From NCBI RefSeq assembly GCF_001905845.1, contig NZ_LIVZ01000009.1, forward strand, positions 1 to 64,000: 64,000 bases of DNA, in the 5' to 3' direction. The notes below the pieces were generated by a model, which did not search any database, had not been told where the DNA came from, and was given only the letters and a program-made list of their open reading frames with translations. This stretch comes from Streptomyces sp. TSRI0107. Lineage in GTDB: Bacteria; Actinomycetota; Actinomycetes; Streptomycetales; Streptomycetaceae. Positions 45,493 through 54,628 of this stretch are shown in pieces. Both the position numbers and the translations under genes were made by a program. How positions within the stretch are numbered: position 1 is the first letter of the stretch; every line of letters begins with the position of its first letter.

Positions 45493-46572
45493 GTGCACGC
45501 CGAAGAGAGGCACCAGGAGATTCTCCACAGGCTGCGCGAGCGGGGGTCGATCCGGGTCACGGACGTCGCCGCGGTGCTGAACGTCTCCCCCATCACCGTG
45601 CGCCGGGACGTCGAGGCACTGGCCGAGCGCGGCCTCGTCACCCGGGTGCACGGCGGCGCGGTGCTGCCCGAGGACCGCACGGAGACCGCGGGCCGGGAGA
45701 CGCCAGCACCCGCGACGGCTCCCGGCCGGGGCGGGCGGGAGGCGGTCTTCGGGCTGATCGTGCCGGCCGCCGACTACTACTACCCCGAGGTCATCAAGGG
45801 CGCCCGGGAGGCCGCCGCCGCCCGCGGCGTCCGGCTCGTCCTCGGCATCTCGCAGTACGACCCCGAGGAGGAGCGGACCCAGGCCCAGCGGATGCTCGCC
45901 GACGGCATCGACGGCCTGCTGATCACCCCGTGCGGCCCGGCCGGGGCGCGCGCCTGGCCGGCCGGGCTCGGCGTGCCGTACGTCCTGGTGGAGCGGCGGC
46001 CCGACGACGACGCCTGGGGCGCGGAGCGGGTGGTCACCGACCACGCCTACGGCGCCCGGATCGCCGTACGCCATCTGGCCGACGGCGATCGGGAGCAGAT
46101 CGGGCTGCTGCTGCGCGAGGACAGCCCGCACGGCGCGCTCGTCCTGGAGGGCTACCGGGCCGGTCTGGCGGCGGTGGGACTGCGGGCGGCGGCGGACTCC
46201 GCGCTGTTCCGGCTGCCGCCGCCGGGCGGCGACACCGCCGAACGCGAGCGGGTGCTCGCCGAGTTCGCCGACGCGGTCGTCGGCGGCAGGCTCGACGCGG
46301 CGATCGTCCACAACGACCACGACGCCATCGTCGTCCTGCAACGGCTGCGCGCGCGGGGCGTCGAGGTGCCGGGCGACGTGGCGCTCGTCGCCTACGACGA
46401 CGAGGTGGCCGCGCTCGCCGACATCCCGCTGACCGCGGTCGCCCCGCCCAAGCACGCCGTGGGCGCCGCCGCGGTGGACCTGCTCGCACAGCGGCTGGCC
46501 GACCCGGGCCGCCCCCGGCACCGGCTGGCGATCCTGCCGGAGCTGCACGTCCGGGAGTCGAGCACCCCTTAG
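45493..46572 (+). CDS. DeoR-type HTH transcriptional regulator with LacI-type sugar-binding domain
   Basis: Encodes 359 residues from the GTG at 45493, with GAGGGGAG upstream. The N-terminal DeoR helix-turn-helix is HAEERHQEILHRLRERGSI, then VTDVAAVLNVSPITVRRDVE, about residues 2-58. From about residue 80 to 350 it has a periplasmic-binding-protein fold (GLIVPAADYYYPEVIKGARE, IVHNDHDAIVVLQRLRARGV, VALVAYDDE) as in LacI/GntR-linked sensors. It most likely senses a sugar released by the PL8/GH35 enzymes and represses the locus. Divergent from the lyase, upstream of GH35 on the same strand. Confidence 0.87.
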   Translation: MHAEERHQEILHRLRERGSIRVTDVAAVLNVSPITVRRDVEALAERGLVTRVHGGAVLPEDRTETAGRETPAPATAPGRGGREAVFGLIVPAADYYYPEVIKGAREAAAARGVRLVLGISQYDPEEERTQAQRMLADGIDGLLITPCGPAGARAWPAGLGVPYVLVERRPDDDAWGAERVVTDHAYGARIAVRHLADGDREQIGLLLREDSPHGALVLEGYRAGLAAVGLRAAADSALFRLPPPGGDTAERERVLAEFADAVVGGRLDAAIVHNDHDAIVVLQRLRARGVEVPGDVALVAYDDEVAALADIPLTAVAPPKHAVGAAAVDLLAQRLADPGRPRHRLAILPELHVRESSTP

Positions 46573-46659
46573 GGGGTGTCTCAGCCCACCGGGCCGTTTC
46601 CCCGCCCCCCGCGGGAAGCGGCCCGCAACGAACCGGCACACAAGAACCGGAGAACCCTC

Positions 46660-48441
46660 ATGTTCGAGATATCACCCGAGGGTTTCTCCCTCGGCGGCCG
46701 TCCGCTGCGTGTGCTCTCGGGCGCGCTGCACTACTTCCGCGTCCTGCCCGAGCAGTGGCCGCACCGGCTGCGCATGCTGCGCGCGATGGGCCTGAACACC
46801 GTGGAGACGTACGTCCCGTGGAACCTCCACGAGCCGCGCCCCGGCGTGTACGACTTCACCGGGATCGCCGACCTGGACCGCTTCCTGCGCACCGCCCGCG
46901 CGGCGGGGCTGCACGCGATCGTGCGGCCCTCGCCGTACATCTGCGCCGAGTGGGAGAACGGCGGGCTGCCCTGGTGGCTGCTCGCCGACCCCGAGGTGCG
47001 CGCGCCGCGCAGCCGGGACGCCGCGTACCAGGCGCACGTGGACCGCTGGTACGACCGGCTGGTGCCGCTGATCGCCGCGCACCAGGTCACCCGGGGCGGC
47101 AATGTGCTGATGGTGCAGGTGGAGAACGAGTACGGCTCGTACGGCACCGACACCGGCCATCTGGAGCACCTGGCGGCGGGCCTGCGCTCGCGCGGCGTCG
47201 ACGTGCCGCTGTTCACCTCGGACGGCCCCGACGACTTCTTCCTGACCGGCGGCACCCTGCCGGGGGCCCTCGCCACGGTGAACTTCGGCAGCCGGGCCGG
47301 GGAGGCGTTCGCCTCACTGGCGCGGCTGCGGCCGAAGGACCCGCCGATGTGCATGGAGTTTTGGTGCGGCTGGTTCGACCACTGGGGCGAGAGACACGTC
47401 GTGCGGGAGCCCGGGGACGCCGCCGGCACGCTCGCCGAGATCCTGCGCGCGGGCGCCTCGGTGAACATCTACATGGCGCACGGCGGGACCAACTTCTCCA
47501 CGTGGGCGGGCGCCAACACCGAGGACCCGGCCACCGGGGCGCGCTACCAGCCGACGGTGACCTCGTACGACTACGACGCCCCGATCGACGAACGCGGCGG
47601 TGTCACCGAGAAGTTCGAGGCGTTCCGGGAGGTGCTGCGGCCGTACGCCGACGGGCCGCTGCCGGAGCCCGAGCCGCCCGCGCCGCTGCTGCCGGCCACG
47701 CAGGTCGCGCTCACCGAGTCGCTACGGCTGTTCGACGTCTTCGACGAGCTGGCCGGGCCGGAGACGGTGGCCCCGTTGCCGCCGTCCTTCGAGGAGCTGG
47801 GCGTCGGGCACGGGCTGGTGCGGTACCGCTCACGCGTTCCCGGACCGCGCGGGCCGTATCCGCTGTCGGCGCAGGGGCTGGGCGACCGCGCCCACGTCTA
47901 CCTGGACGGGGCGTACGCCGGGGTGCTGGAGCGGGACGGGACCGAGTCGGTCCCGGACGTGCCGGTGCCGGAGGCGGGGGCCCGCGTGGAGCTGCTGGTC
48001 GAGTCGATGGGGCGGGTCAACTACGGTGCCGCGCTCGGCGACCGCAAGGGTGTGCGCCGGGTGCTGCACACCCAGCAACTGCTGCACGGCTGGACGGCGC
48101 GGGGCGTGGAGCTGGGGCACGGGACGCCTCGGCGGCTGCCGTGGGACGCCCCGGCGGGCGCCCGCGCGGAGAACGGGCCGGTGTTCCTGCGGGGCTTCCT
48201 GGACGTGGCCGAGCCCGGCGACGCCTATCTCGCGCTGCCCGGCGCGGGCAAGGGCTACCTCTGGGTGAACGGCTTCTGCCTGGGCCGCTACTGGCCCGCG
48301 CGCGGCCCGCAGCGAACGCTGTACCTGCCGTGGCCGCTGCTGCGGGCGGGACGCAACGAGGTCGTGGTGCTGGAGCTGGACGCGGACGCGGGGACGGTCC
48401 CGGCGGCGGTGGAGACGCGGGACGCGCCGGAGCTGGGCTGA
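46660..48441 (+). CDS. Glycoside hydrolase family 35 (beta-galactosidase type)
   Basis: Encodes 593 residues. The GH35 signature GGLPWWLLADPEV follows SPYICAEWENGG; Glu157 in VENEYGSYG is the expected acid/base and Glu233 in CMEFWCGWFDHWG the nucleophile. It has no signal peptide, so it should act inside the cell on imported oligosaccharides, releasing terminal beta-galactose or a related sugar. ATG at 46660 with GGAGA upstream gives MFEISPEGFSLGGRPLRVLS. It lies between the regulator and the ABC importer genes. Confidence 0.9.
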   Translation: MFEISPEGFSLGGRPLRVLSGALHYFRVLPEQWPHRLRMLRAMGLNTVETYVPWNLHEPRPGVYDFTGIADLDRFLRTARAAGLHAIVRPSPYICAEWENGGLPWWLLADPEVRAPRSRDAAYQAHVDRWYDRLVPLIAAHQVTRGGNVLMVQVENEYGSYGTDTGHLEHLAAGLRSRGVDVPLFTSDGPDDFFLTGGTLPGALATVNFGSRAGEAFASLARLRPKDPPMCMEFWCGWFDHWGERHVVREPGDAAGTLAEILRAGASVNIYMAHGGTNFSTWAGANTEDPATGARYQPTVTSYDYDAPIDERGGVTEKFEAFREVLRPYADGPLPEPEPPAPLLPATQVALTESLRLFDVFDELAGPETVAPLPPSFEELGVGHGLVRYRSRVPGPRGPYPLSAQGLGDRAHVYLDGAYAGVLERDGTESVPDVPVPEAGARVELLVESMGRVNYGAALGDRKGVRRVLHTQQLLHGWTARGVELGHGTPRRLPWDAPAGARAENGPVFLRGFLDVAEPGDAYLALPGAGKGYLWVNGFCLGRYWPARGPQRTLYLPWPLLRAGRNEVVVLELDADAGTVPAAVETRDAPELG

Positions 48442-48556
48442 GAGCGGACGGGGTCGGGCGGGGTCGGACGTCCTCGCAAAACGAACAACGGTCAGATCGT
48501 TCCTGTCGCTTTCTCTGATCACTTGCTCGTTTCTATTGACTCTGATCGATCCTGCA

Positions 48557-48576
48557 CGAATGATGTGCGTCATTCG
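48557..48576. promoter_or_regulatory. Perfect palindrome, candidate operator of the sugar ABC operon
   Basis: CGAATGA (48557-48563) and TCATTCG (48570-48576) are exact inverted repeats around TGTGCG. A TTGACT at 48536-48541 could be a -35 box, placing the palindrome over the -10 region, 29 bp before the binding-protein ATG. This fits repression by the nearby regulator (inference). Confidence 0.5.
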
Positions 48577-48604
48577 CCTCGCCCTATCGGTAGGAGTCAG
48601 TGCA

Positions 48605-49915
48605 ATGAAGCCGTCCTCGCCCGCCCTCGCCGCCGCGGTGGCCTCCCTCGCCCTCCTCGCCACCGCGTGCGGCGGCTCCGGTGACGACCAGGCGGGCGCC
48701 GGCACCGCCGGGCAGCCCGTCGAGATCACCTACTGGTCCTGGATGCCCGGCACCAAGGAGATGGCCGAGGAGTTCAACCGGACCCACGAGGACATCGAGG
48801 TGACGTTCTCGGAGATCCCGGCCGGCCTCAACGGCGGCTACGACAAGCTCGCCAAGGCGGTGAAGGCGGGCAACGCGCCCGACGTCGTCAACGTCGAGTA
48901 CCAGGCGCTGCCCGACCTGGTCACCCAGGGCCTGCTGCGCGACTCCTCCGCGGAACTGGCGAAGCCCGTCGCCGCGTACGCCCCCGCGTCCGTCCGCGGC
49001 CTCGTCACACTCGGCGGCAGGACCTGGGCGGCCCCCTACGACGTGGCCCCGCAGACCCTGTACTACCGCAAGGACCTCTTCGCGAAGTACGGCGTCGAGG
49101 TCCCCGAGACCTGGGACGAGTTCCGCGCGGCGGCCGAGAAGGTGCGGACCGCGTCCGGCGGCGAGGCCCGCATCCTCGACTTCTGGGGCGACGACACCGC
49201 CACCTGGGCCGGGCTCGCCCAGCAGGCCGGCGCCCGCTGGTACGGCTCGTCCGGCGACGCCTGGACGGTGAACATCACCGACCCCGCCACCAAGAAGGTC
49301 GCCGACTACTGGAAGGACCTGGTCGAGGACGACCTCGTGCTCAACCACAAGGCGTGGAGCCCCGAGGCGACCAAGGCGGTCACCGACGCGAAGGCGATCG
49401 CGCTGATCGGCGCCTCCTGGAGCGCGGGCAGCATCAGGACGACGTACCCGAAGCAGTCCGGCGACTGGGCCGAGGCGCCGCTGCCGCACTGGGGAACGCC
49501 CGCGACCGGCGCGGTCGGCGGCTCCTCGTTCGCGCTCACCAAGGACACCGACAAGGCCGCGGCGGCGGCCGAGTTCGCCCTGTGGGCCACCACCGACCCG
49601 GCCGCGGTGAAGTCCCGCCTCGCCGCGGGCACCTCCAGCGCGCTGCCCGCGAACGAGAAGCTGCGCGCCACCGCGAAGGCGTCCTTCGACGCCGAGTACT
49701 TCGGCGGCCAGGACATCTACGAGGTGGCGGGCGCGCAGGTGCCGACGATCGCCGAGGACTGGGTGTGGAGCCCTGTGCACAACTCCACGACGCTGACCCT
49801 CCAGACGGAGTTCGGCAAGGCGCAGAAGAGCGGCGAGTTCTGGGCGGCGTTCCAGGCGGGCCAGCGGGCGGCGGAGAAGGCGATCGCGGACCGCGGCCTG
49901 AAGCTGGCCGGCTGA
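48605..49915 (+). CDS. Sugar ABC transporter substrate-binding lipoprotein (family 1)
   Basis: Encodes 436 residues. The signal peptide ends LLATAC, with the lipid-modified Cys at residue 22, followed by GGSGDDQAG. The mature part is a family-1 extracellular solute-binding protein: ITYWSWMPGTKEMAEEFNR, KAVKAGNAPDVVNVEYQALP, YDVAPQTLYYRKDLFAKYGV. It likely captures oligosaccharides made by the PL8 lyase. ATG at 48605 with AGGAG about 9 nt upstream. First gene of a four-gene operon with two permeases and a dehydrogenase; no ATPase gene is nearby, so a shared MsiK-type ATPase is expected, as usual in Streptomyces. Confidence 0.92.
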   Translation: MKPSSPALAAAVASLALLATACGGSGDDQAGAGTAGQPVEITYWSWMPGTKEMAEEFNRTHEDIEVTFSEIPAGLNGGYDKLAKAVKAGNAPDVVNVEYQALPDLVTQGLLRDSSAELAKPVAAYAPASVRGLVTLGGRTWAAPYDVAPQTLYYRKDLFAKYGVEVPETWDEFRAAAEKVRTASGGEARILDFWGDDTATWAGLAQQAGARWYGSSGDAWTVNITDPATKKVADYWKDLVEDDLVLNHKAWSPEATKAVTDAKAIALIGASWSAGSIRTTYPKQSGDWAEAPLPHWGTPATGAVGGSSFALTKDTDKAAAAAEFALWATTDPAAVKSRLAAGTSSALPANEKLRATAKASFDAEYFGGQDIYEVAGAQVPTIAEDWVWSPVHNSTTLTLQTEFGKAQKSGEFWAAFQAGQRAAEKAIADRGLKLAG

Positions 49916-49956
49916 CGGCCCCGGCGCGGTCCCCTCCCCGGCCCACAGGAGTTCCC

Positions 49957-50877
49957 ATGGCATCCACCCGGCCCCTGCCCGCTCCCCGCGGACGGCGTGC
50001 CGCCGCGTTCACGCCCGCTCTCTTCCTCGCCCCGTTCCTGCTCCTCTTCGCGCTCACCCTGCTCGCCCCCGTCGGCTACGCGATCTGGATGAGCCTGTTC
50101 CGTGAGCAGGCGGCGTCCGGGCTGGGGTTCGGCGGGACACGGACGCTGTTCGTCGGCGTCGACAACTATCTGCGCGCCCTCGCCGACCCGGGTTTCCGGC
50201 GCGGCTTCGCGCACATCGCGCTGTACTGCGCGGTCTACATCCCGGTGATGGTGGGCGGCGCCCTGGCGCTGGCACTGCTGCTGGACTCGGCGCTGGCCCG
50301 CGCGAAGCGGTTCTTCCAGCTGGCGTACTTCCTGCCGCACGCGGTGCCCGGTCTGATCGCCGCGATCATCTGGGGCTTCCTCTACACCCCCGGCCTCAGT
50401 CCGGTGATCGACTTCCTGTCCGTGTTCGGTGCGGACATCGACCTGCTGGGCCCGGACGCGGTGCTGTTCTCCATGGCCAACGCGGCGACCTGGCAGTGGA
50501 TCGGCTACAACATGGTGATCTTCTACGCCGCTCTCCAGGCCGTCCCGCGCGAGACGCTGGAGGCGGCCGTGATGGACGGCGCCGGCGGGCTGCGGACCGC
50601 CTGGTCCGTGAAACTGCCGATGATCCGTTCCTCGATCGTGCTCACCTGTCTGTTCACGGCGGTCGGTTCGATCCAGTTGTTCAACGAGCCGGAGGTGCTG
50701 CGCGCCCGCTCGTCCGCGATCTCCCCGGAGTGGAGCCCGGTGATGTTCATCTACCAGGCCGCCTTCACCGAGCACGACTACGGTCTGGCCGCCGCGGCCT
50801 CCCTGCTGCTCGCGGTGCTGGGTGCCGCCCTGTCGTTCGTCATCACCTCGCTGGGCAACCGCCGGAAGGAGGCCTGA
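49957..50877 (+). CDS. Sugar ABC transporter permease (MalF type)
   Basis: Encodes 306 residues with about six hydrophobic segments. The cytoplasmic EAA loop is ETLEAAVMDGAGGLRTAWSVKLPMI. Start is ATG at 49957 with CAGGAG upstream. The next permease gene begins 3 bp after its stop. Confidence 0.92.
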   Translation: MASTRPLPAPRGRRAAAFTPALFLAPFLLLFALTLLAPVGYAIWMSLFREQAASGLGFGGTRTLFVGVDNYLRALADPGFRRGFAHIALYCAVYIPVMVGGALALALLLDSALARAKRFFQLAYFLPHAVPGLIAAIIWGFLYTPGLSPVIDFLSVFGADIDLLGPDAVLFSMANAATWQWIGYNMVIFYAALQAVPRETLEAAVMDGAGGLRTAWSVKLPMIRSSIVLTCLFTAVGSIQLFNEPEVLRARSSAISPEWSPVMFIYQAAFTEHDYGLAAAASLLLAVLGAALSFVITSLGNRRKEA

Positions 50878-50879
50878 GC

Positions 50880-51791
50880 ATGGCCGTCGACACCGCCGCC
50901 CCGCCCCGCGTGGCATCCCCCGTGTCCGCCCCGGCCGCCCGCCCGCGCGGCGGCGGCCCCTCCTGGTCGTCCCGGGTCGCCGTCAACACGGTGCTCGTCA
51001 TCGTCGCCCTCTACACGCTGATGCCGTTGAGCTGGCTGCTGCTCAACGCGACGAAGTCCAACGGCGATCTGTTCGGCCGCCCGGGCTTCCGCCTCGGCGA
51101 CTTCAGCCTCTTCTCGAACATCGCGGAGCTGTTCACCCACCAGGACGGCGTCTTCGGCCGCTGGCTGGCCAACAGCCTGCTGTACTCGGGCGTCGGCGCG
51201 CTCGCCTCGACGCTGATCTCGCTGCTCGCCGGGTACGCGTTCGACAAGTACGCCTTCCCCGGCAAGGAGAAGCTGTACGGCCTGGTGCTGCTCGGCATCC
51301 TGGTGCCGCACACGGTGATCTCGCTGCCGATGTACCTGCTCGCCTCGAAGGCCGGCCTGGTCGACACCTACTGGGCGGTGCTGATCCCGGGCCTGGTCAA
51401 TCCGTTCGGTGTCTATCTGGCCCGGGTGTTCTCGGAGGCGTACGTGCCGCCGGAGACCCTGGAGGCGGCGCGCATGGACGGGGCGGGCGAGCTGCGCGCC
51501 TTCCGCGCGGTGGCGCTGCCGATGCTGTCCCCGGCCTTCGTGACGATCTTCCTGTTCACCTTCACCGCCAGCTGGAACAACTTCTTCCTGCCGCTGGTGA
51601 TGCTCAACGACTCGTCCCTGTACCCGGTGGGCCTCGGCCTGTTCGGCTGGAACGCCGTGCTGCCGCAGGAGCCGCAGCTGTACGCCCTGGTGATCACGGG
51701 CTCGCTGCTGTCCGTCGTCCCGCTCGCCGTCGCCTTCCTGTCGCTGCAGCGCCACTGGCGCTCCGGCCTGACCGCGGGAGCCGTCAAGTGA
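50880..51791 (+). CDS. Sugar ABC transporter permease (MalG type)
   Basis: Encodes 303 residues with six hydrophobic segments. The EAA loop is ETLEAARMDGAGELRAFRAVALPML. Start is ATG at 50880, directly after the preceding permease stop; its own TGA overlaps the dehydrogenase GTG. Confidence 0.92.
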   Translation: MAVDTAAPPRVASPVSAPAARPRGGGPSWSSRVAVNTVLVIVALYTLMPLSWLLLNATKSNGDLFGRPGFRLGDFSLFSNIAELFTHQDGVFGRWLANSLLYSGVGALASTLISLLAGYAFDKYAFPGKEKLYGLVLLGILVPHTVISLPMYLLASKAGLVDTYWAVLIPGLVNPFGVYLARVFSEAYVPPETLEAARMDGAGELRAFRAVALPMLSPAFVTIFLFTFTASWNNFFLPLVMLNDSSLYPVGLGLFGWNAVLPQEPQLYALVITGSLLSVVPLAVAFLSLQRHWRSGLTAGAVK

Positions 51792-52810
51792 CTCCTCCTT
51801 CCCCCCGCCGCCCGCGCACCGTCCTCGCGATGGACGCCCCCGTCCGTCAGGCGCTGTTCGACGCGGCGGCCCTGGACCGGCTGACGCGGGTCGCCGACAC
51901 CGATCCGTCGCTGGTCGTGGGGGACTTCACCGACCCCGCCGCGGCGGGCGCGCTCGCCGAGGCGGAGGTGCTGTTCACCGGCTGGGGCTGCCCGCCGCTG
52001 ACCGCGCAGGCGCTGGAGCGGATGCCGCTGCTGCGGACGGTGGTGCACGCGGCGGGCTCGGTGAAGCACCACATCACCGACGCCTGCTGGGCGCGCGGCC
52101 TCACGGTCGCCTCCGCCGCCGACGCGAACGCGATGCCGGTGGCCGAGTTCACGGTCGCCGCGGTCCTCTTCTCCGGCAAGCGGGTCCTGCACGCGGCCCG
52201 CGTGTACCGGGAGCGGCGGTCCTGGGTGAGCCCCATCGAGGTGATCGGCGCGGGCGGCAACTACCGGCGCACGGTGGGCGTCGTCGGGGCGTCCCGCATC
52301 GGCCGCCGGGTGCTGGAGCTGCTGCGCCCGTACGATCTGCGGGTCCTGCTGTACGACCCCTATGTCGACGCCGAGCAGGCGGCGCGGCTCGGCGCGCGGT
52401 CCGTCTCCCTGGACACGCTCGCGCTCTCCAGCGACATCGTCACGATCCACGCGCCCCAGCTCCCGGAGACCCGGCACCTGTTCGACCGGGCCCGTCTCGC
52501 GCTCCTCCCGGACGGCGCGACGCTGATCAACACGGCCCGGGGCTCCCTGGTGGACACCGCCGCGCTGACCGACGAACTGGTCTCCGGGCGGATCGACGCG
52601 GTCCTCGACGTGACGGACCCCGAGGTCCTGCCGCCCGGCTCGCCGCTGTACGACCTCCCGAACGTGCTGCTGACCCCGCACATCGCGGGCTCCCTCGGCA
52701 ACGAGCTGTACCGCATGACCCAGGCCGCGCTGGACGAACTGGAGCGGTACGCGCGGGGGCTGCCGTACGTGTCGGGGGTCCGCGCGGAGGAGCTGGTCCG
52801 CTCGGCGTGA
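51788..52810 (+). CDS. D-2-hydroxyacid dehydrogenase family protein
   Basis: Encodes 340 residues from the GTG at 51788, overlapping the permease stop (GTGA). The NAD-binding motif is VGVVGASRIGRRVLELL, the catalytic Arg is in LINTARGSLVDTAAL and the catalytic His in LLTPHIAGSLGNELY. Enzymes of this family interconvert 2-hydroxy and 2-oxo acids. The tight coupling to a sugar importer suggests a substrate derived from the imported glycan, such as a uronic-acid breakdown product (inference). Last gene of the operon; a weak 7-bp hairpin at 52826-52842 follows. Confidence 0.88.
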   Translation: MTPPSPRRPRTVLAMDAPVRQALFDAAALDRLTRVADTDPSLVVGDFTDPAAAGALAEAEVLFTGWGCPPLTAQALERMPLLRTVVHAAGSVKHHITDACWARGLTVASAADANAMPVAEFTVAAVLFSGKRVLHAARVYRERRSWVSPIEVIGAGGNYRRTVGVVGASRIGRRVLELLRPYDLRVLLYDPYVDAEQAARLGARSVSLDTLALSSDIVTIHAPQLPETRHLFDRARLALLPDGATLINTARGSLVDTAALTDELVSGRIDAVLDVTDPEVLPPGSPLYDLPNVLLTPHIAGSLGNELYRMTQAALDELERYARGLPYVSGVRAEELVRSA

Positions 52811-52954
52811 TCCTCCGGTGCCTCAGGGCGCGCCCCGCGCCCCGTACACCGCCCCGGGCGGCTCGGCCCGTGCCAGCAGTTCCCGCGCCGCCTGCCCCGC
52901 CTCTCCCGGGCTCCACCGCCTGCCCTTGTCCGCGGTGGGTCCGGGGCGCCGGCC

Positions 52955-53413
52955 GCGTGGGGCGCGGACGCGGTGATCGTGCAGGGCGGTGAGGGCGGCG
53001 GGCACACCGGCGAGGTGGCGACGACGGTGCTGCTGCCGCAGGTGGTGGACGCCGTGGACGTCCCGGTGGTGGCGGCGGGCGGCTTCTTCGACGGGCGGGG
53101 CCTGGTCGCCGCGCCGGCCTACGGGGCGGCCGGCGTCGCCATGGGCACCCGGTTCCTGCTCACGTCGGACTCGACGGTGCCGGACGCGGTGAAGGCGCGC
53201 TATCTGGCGGCGAGCGTCCGGGACGTGACCGTCACCCGCGCGGTGGACGGGCTGCCGCACCGCATGCTGCGCACGGACCTCATGGCGGCGGGGCAGGTCG
53301 CCGGAGTGATCGACGACCTGCCGTCCTGCGCGGAACTCGTGGACCGGGTGATGGCCGAGGCGGCGGAGGTCCTGGACGCGTTGCCGGAGGGCGGTGCTCC
53401 GACGCGCGCGTGA
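52955..53413 (+). pseudogene. Nitronate monooxygenase-like / IpdC-like flavin oxidoreductase, 5' truncated
   Basis: Codons from about 52955 read WGADAVIVQGGEGGGHTGEV, then VAAGGFFDGRGLVAA and GVAMGTRFLLTSDSTVPDAVK, the C-terminal half of a nitronate-monooxygenase-fold enzyme (phosphate-binding AAGG and GTRF). Full proteins are about 330-370 residues; only about 150 remain and nothing before 52950 looks related. A GTG at 52973 could start a short product but the FMN-binding N-terminal half is lost. In mycobacteria the homologue IpdC works in steroid C/D-ring degradation and sits opposite fadA6, as here. Confidence 0.75.
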
Positions 53414-53446
53414 CGGAGACGGCCGGCGCCGCCCCGAGGGTGGCCG

Positions 53447-54604
53447 TCAGACCCGCTCGATGATCGTCACGTTCGCCTGTCCGCCGCCCTCGCACATGGT
53501 CTGCAGCCCGAACCGGCCGCCGGTGCGCTCCAGTTCGTGCAGCAGGCTGGTCATCAGTCTGGCGCCGGTCGCGCCGAGCGGGTGGCCGAGGGCGATGGCG
53601 CCGCCGTTGACGTTGACCTTCTCCGGGTCGGCGCCGGTCTCCTTCAGCCAGGCGAGGACGACCGGCGCGAAGGCCTCGTTGATCTCGACGAGGTCGATGT
53701 CGTCGATCGTGAGGCCGGTCTTCTTCAGGGCGTGCGCGGTGGCCGGTATCGGAGCGGTCAGCATGCGGATGGGGTCCTCGCCGCGCACCGAGAGGTGGTG
53801 CACGCGCGCGCGGGGCGTCAGCCCGTGGTCGTGGACGGCCCGCGCGGAGGCGACCAGCAGGGCGGCCGCGCCGTCGGAGACCTGGGAGGAGCAGGCGGCG
53901 GTGACGGTGCCGCCGTCGAGGACGGGCTTCAGCGCGGCCATCTTCTCCAGGGAGGTGTCCCGCCGGGGGCCCTCGTCGGCGGTGACGCCGCCGTACGGCA
54001 CCAGTTCCCGGTCGAAGCGGCCCTCGTCGATCGCCCGGACGGCGCGTCGGTGCGACCGCAGCGCGAACTCCTCCTGCGCGCGCCGGTCGATCCCCCACCG
54101 GGAGGCGATCGTCTCGGCGCCCGCGAACTGGTTCACCAGGCGGTCCCCGTACCGGGCCCGCCAGCCCTCGCTGCCCGCGAAGGGGCCCTCGGTGAAGCCC
54201 AGGGGCTTAGCCGCCTGCCGGGTGGCGTAGGCGATGGGGATCTGCGACATGTTCTGCACGCCGCCCGCCACCACCAGGTCCTGGGTGCCGGAGAGCACGG
54301 CCTGCGCCGCGAAGTGCACGGCCTGCTGCGAGGAGCCGCACTGCCGGTCGACGGTCACCCCGGGCACCTCCTCGGGCAGCCCGGCCGCCAGCCAGCAGGT
54401 GCGGGCGATGTCCCCGGCCTGCGGGCCGACCGTGTCCAGGCAACCGAACACGACGTCCTCCACGGCCGCCGGATCGACGCCCGCGCGGTTCACCAGTTCC
54501 TTCAGGACGTGCGCGCCGAGGTCGGCGGGGTGCGCCCCGCTCAGTCCTCCCCCGCGCCGCCCGACGGGCGTGCGGACCGCTTCGACGATGTAGGCCTCGG
54601 TCAT
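53447..54604 (-). CDS. Acetyl-CoA acetyltransferase family thiolase (FadA6-like)
   Basis: Encodes 385 residues, complete. Catalytic Cys89 is in VDRQCGSSQQAVH, the His is in GGAIALGHPLGATGARL, and the second Cys in MCEGGGQANVTII. FadA6 of mycobacteria is the steroid ring-D/C thiolase under KstR2 control. The assignment here rests on family resemblance and on order: KstR2-like repressor directly upstream, SDR beyond it, IpdC-like stump convergent. ATG at 54604. Whether it is still useful without the rest of the pathway is unclear. Confidence 0.9.
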   Translation of the reverse strand: MTEAYIVEAVRTPVGRRGGGLSGAHPADLGAHVLKELVNRAGVDPAAVEDVVFGCLDTVGPQAGDIARTCWLAAGLPEEVPGVTVDRQCGSSQQAVHFAAQAVLSGTQDLVVAGGVQNMSQIPIAYATRQAAKPLGFTEGPFAGSEGWRARYGDRLVNQFAGAETIASRWGIDRRAQEEFALRSHRRAVRAIDEGRFDRELVPYGGVTADEGPRRDTSLEKMAALKPVLDGGTVTAACSSQVSDGAAALLVASARAVHDHGLTPRARVHHLSVRGEDPIRMLTAPIPATAHALKKTGLTIDDIDLVEINEAFAPVVLAWLKETGADPEKVNVNGGAIALGHPLGATGARLMTSLLHELERTGGRFGLQTMCEGGGQANVTIIERV

Positions 54605-54628
54605 GGCGACTCCCTGAGGGATGAGGGC

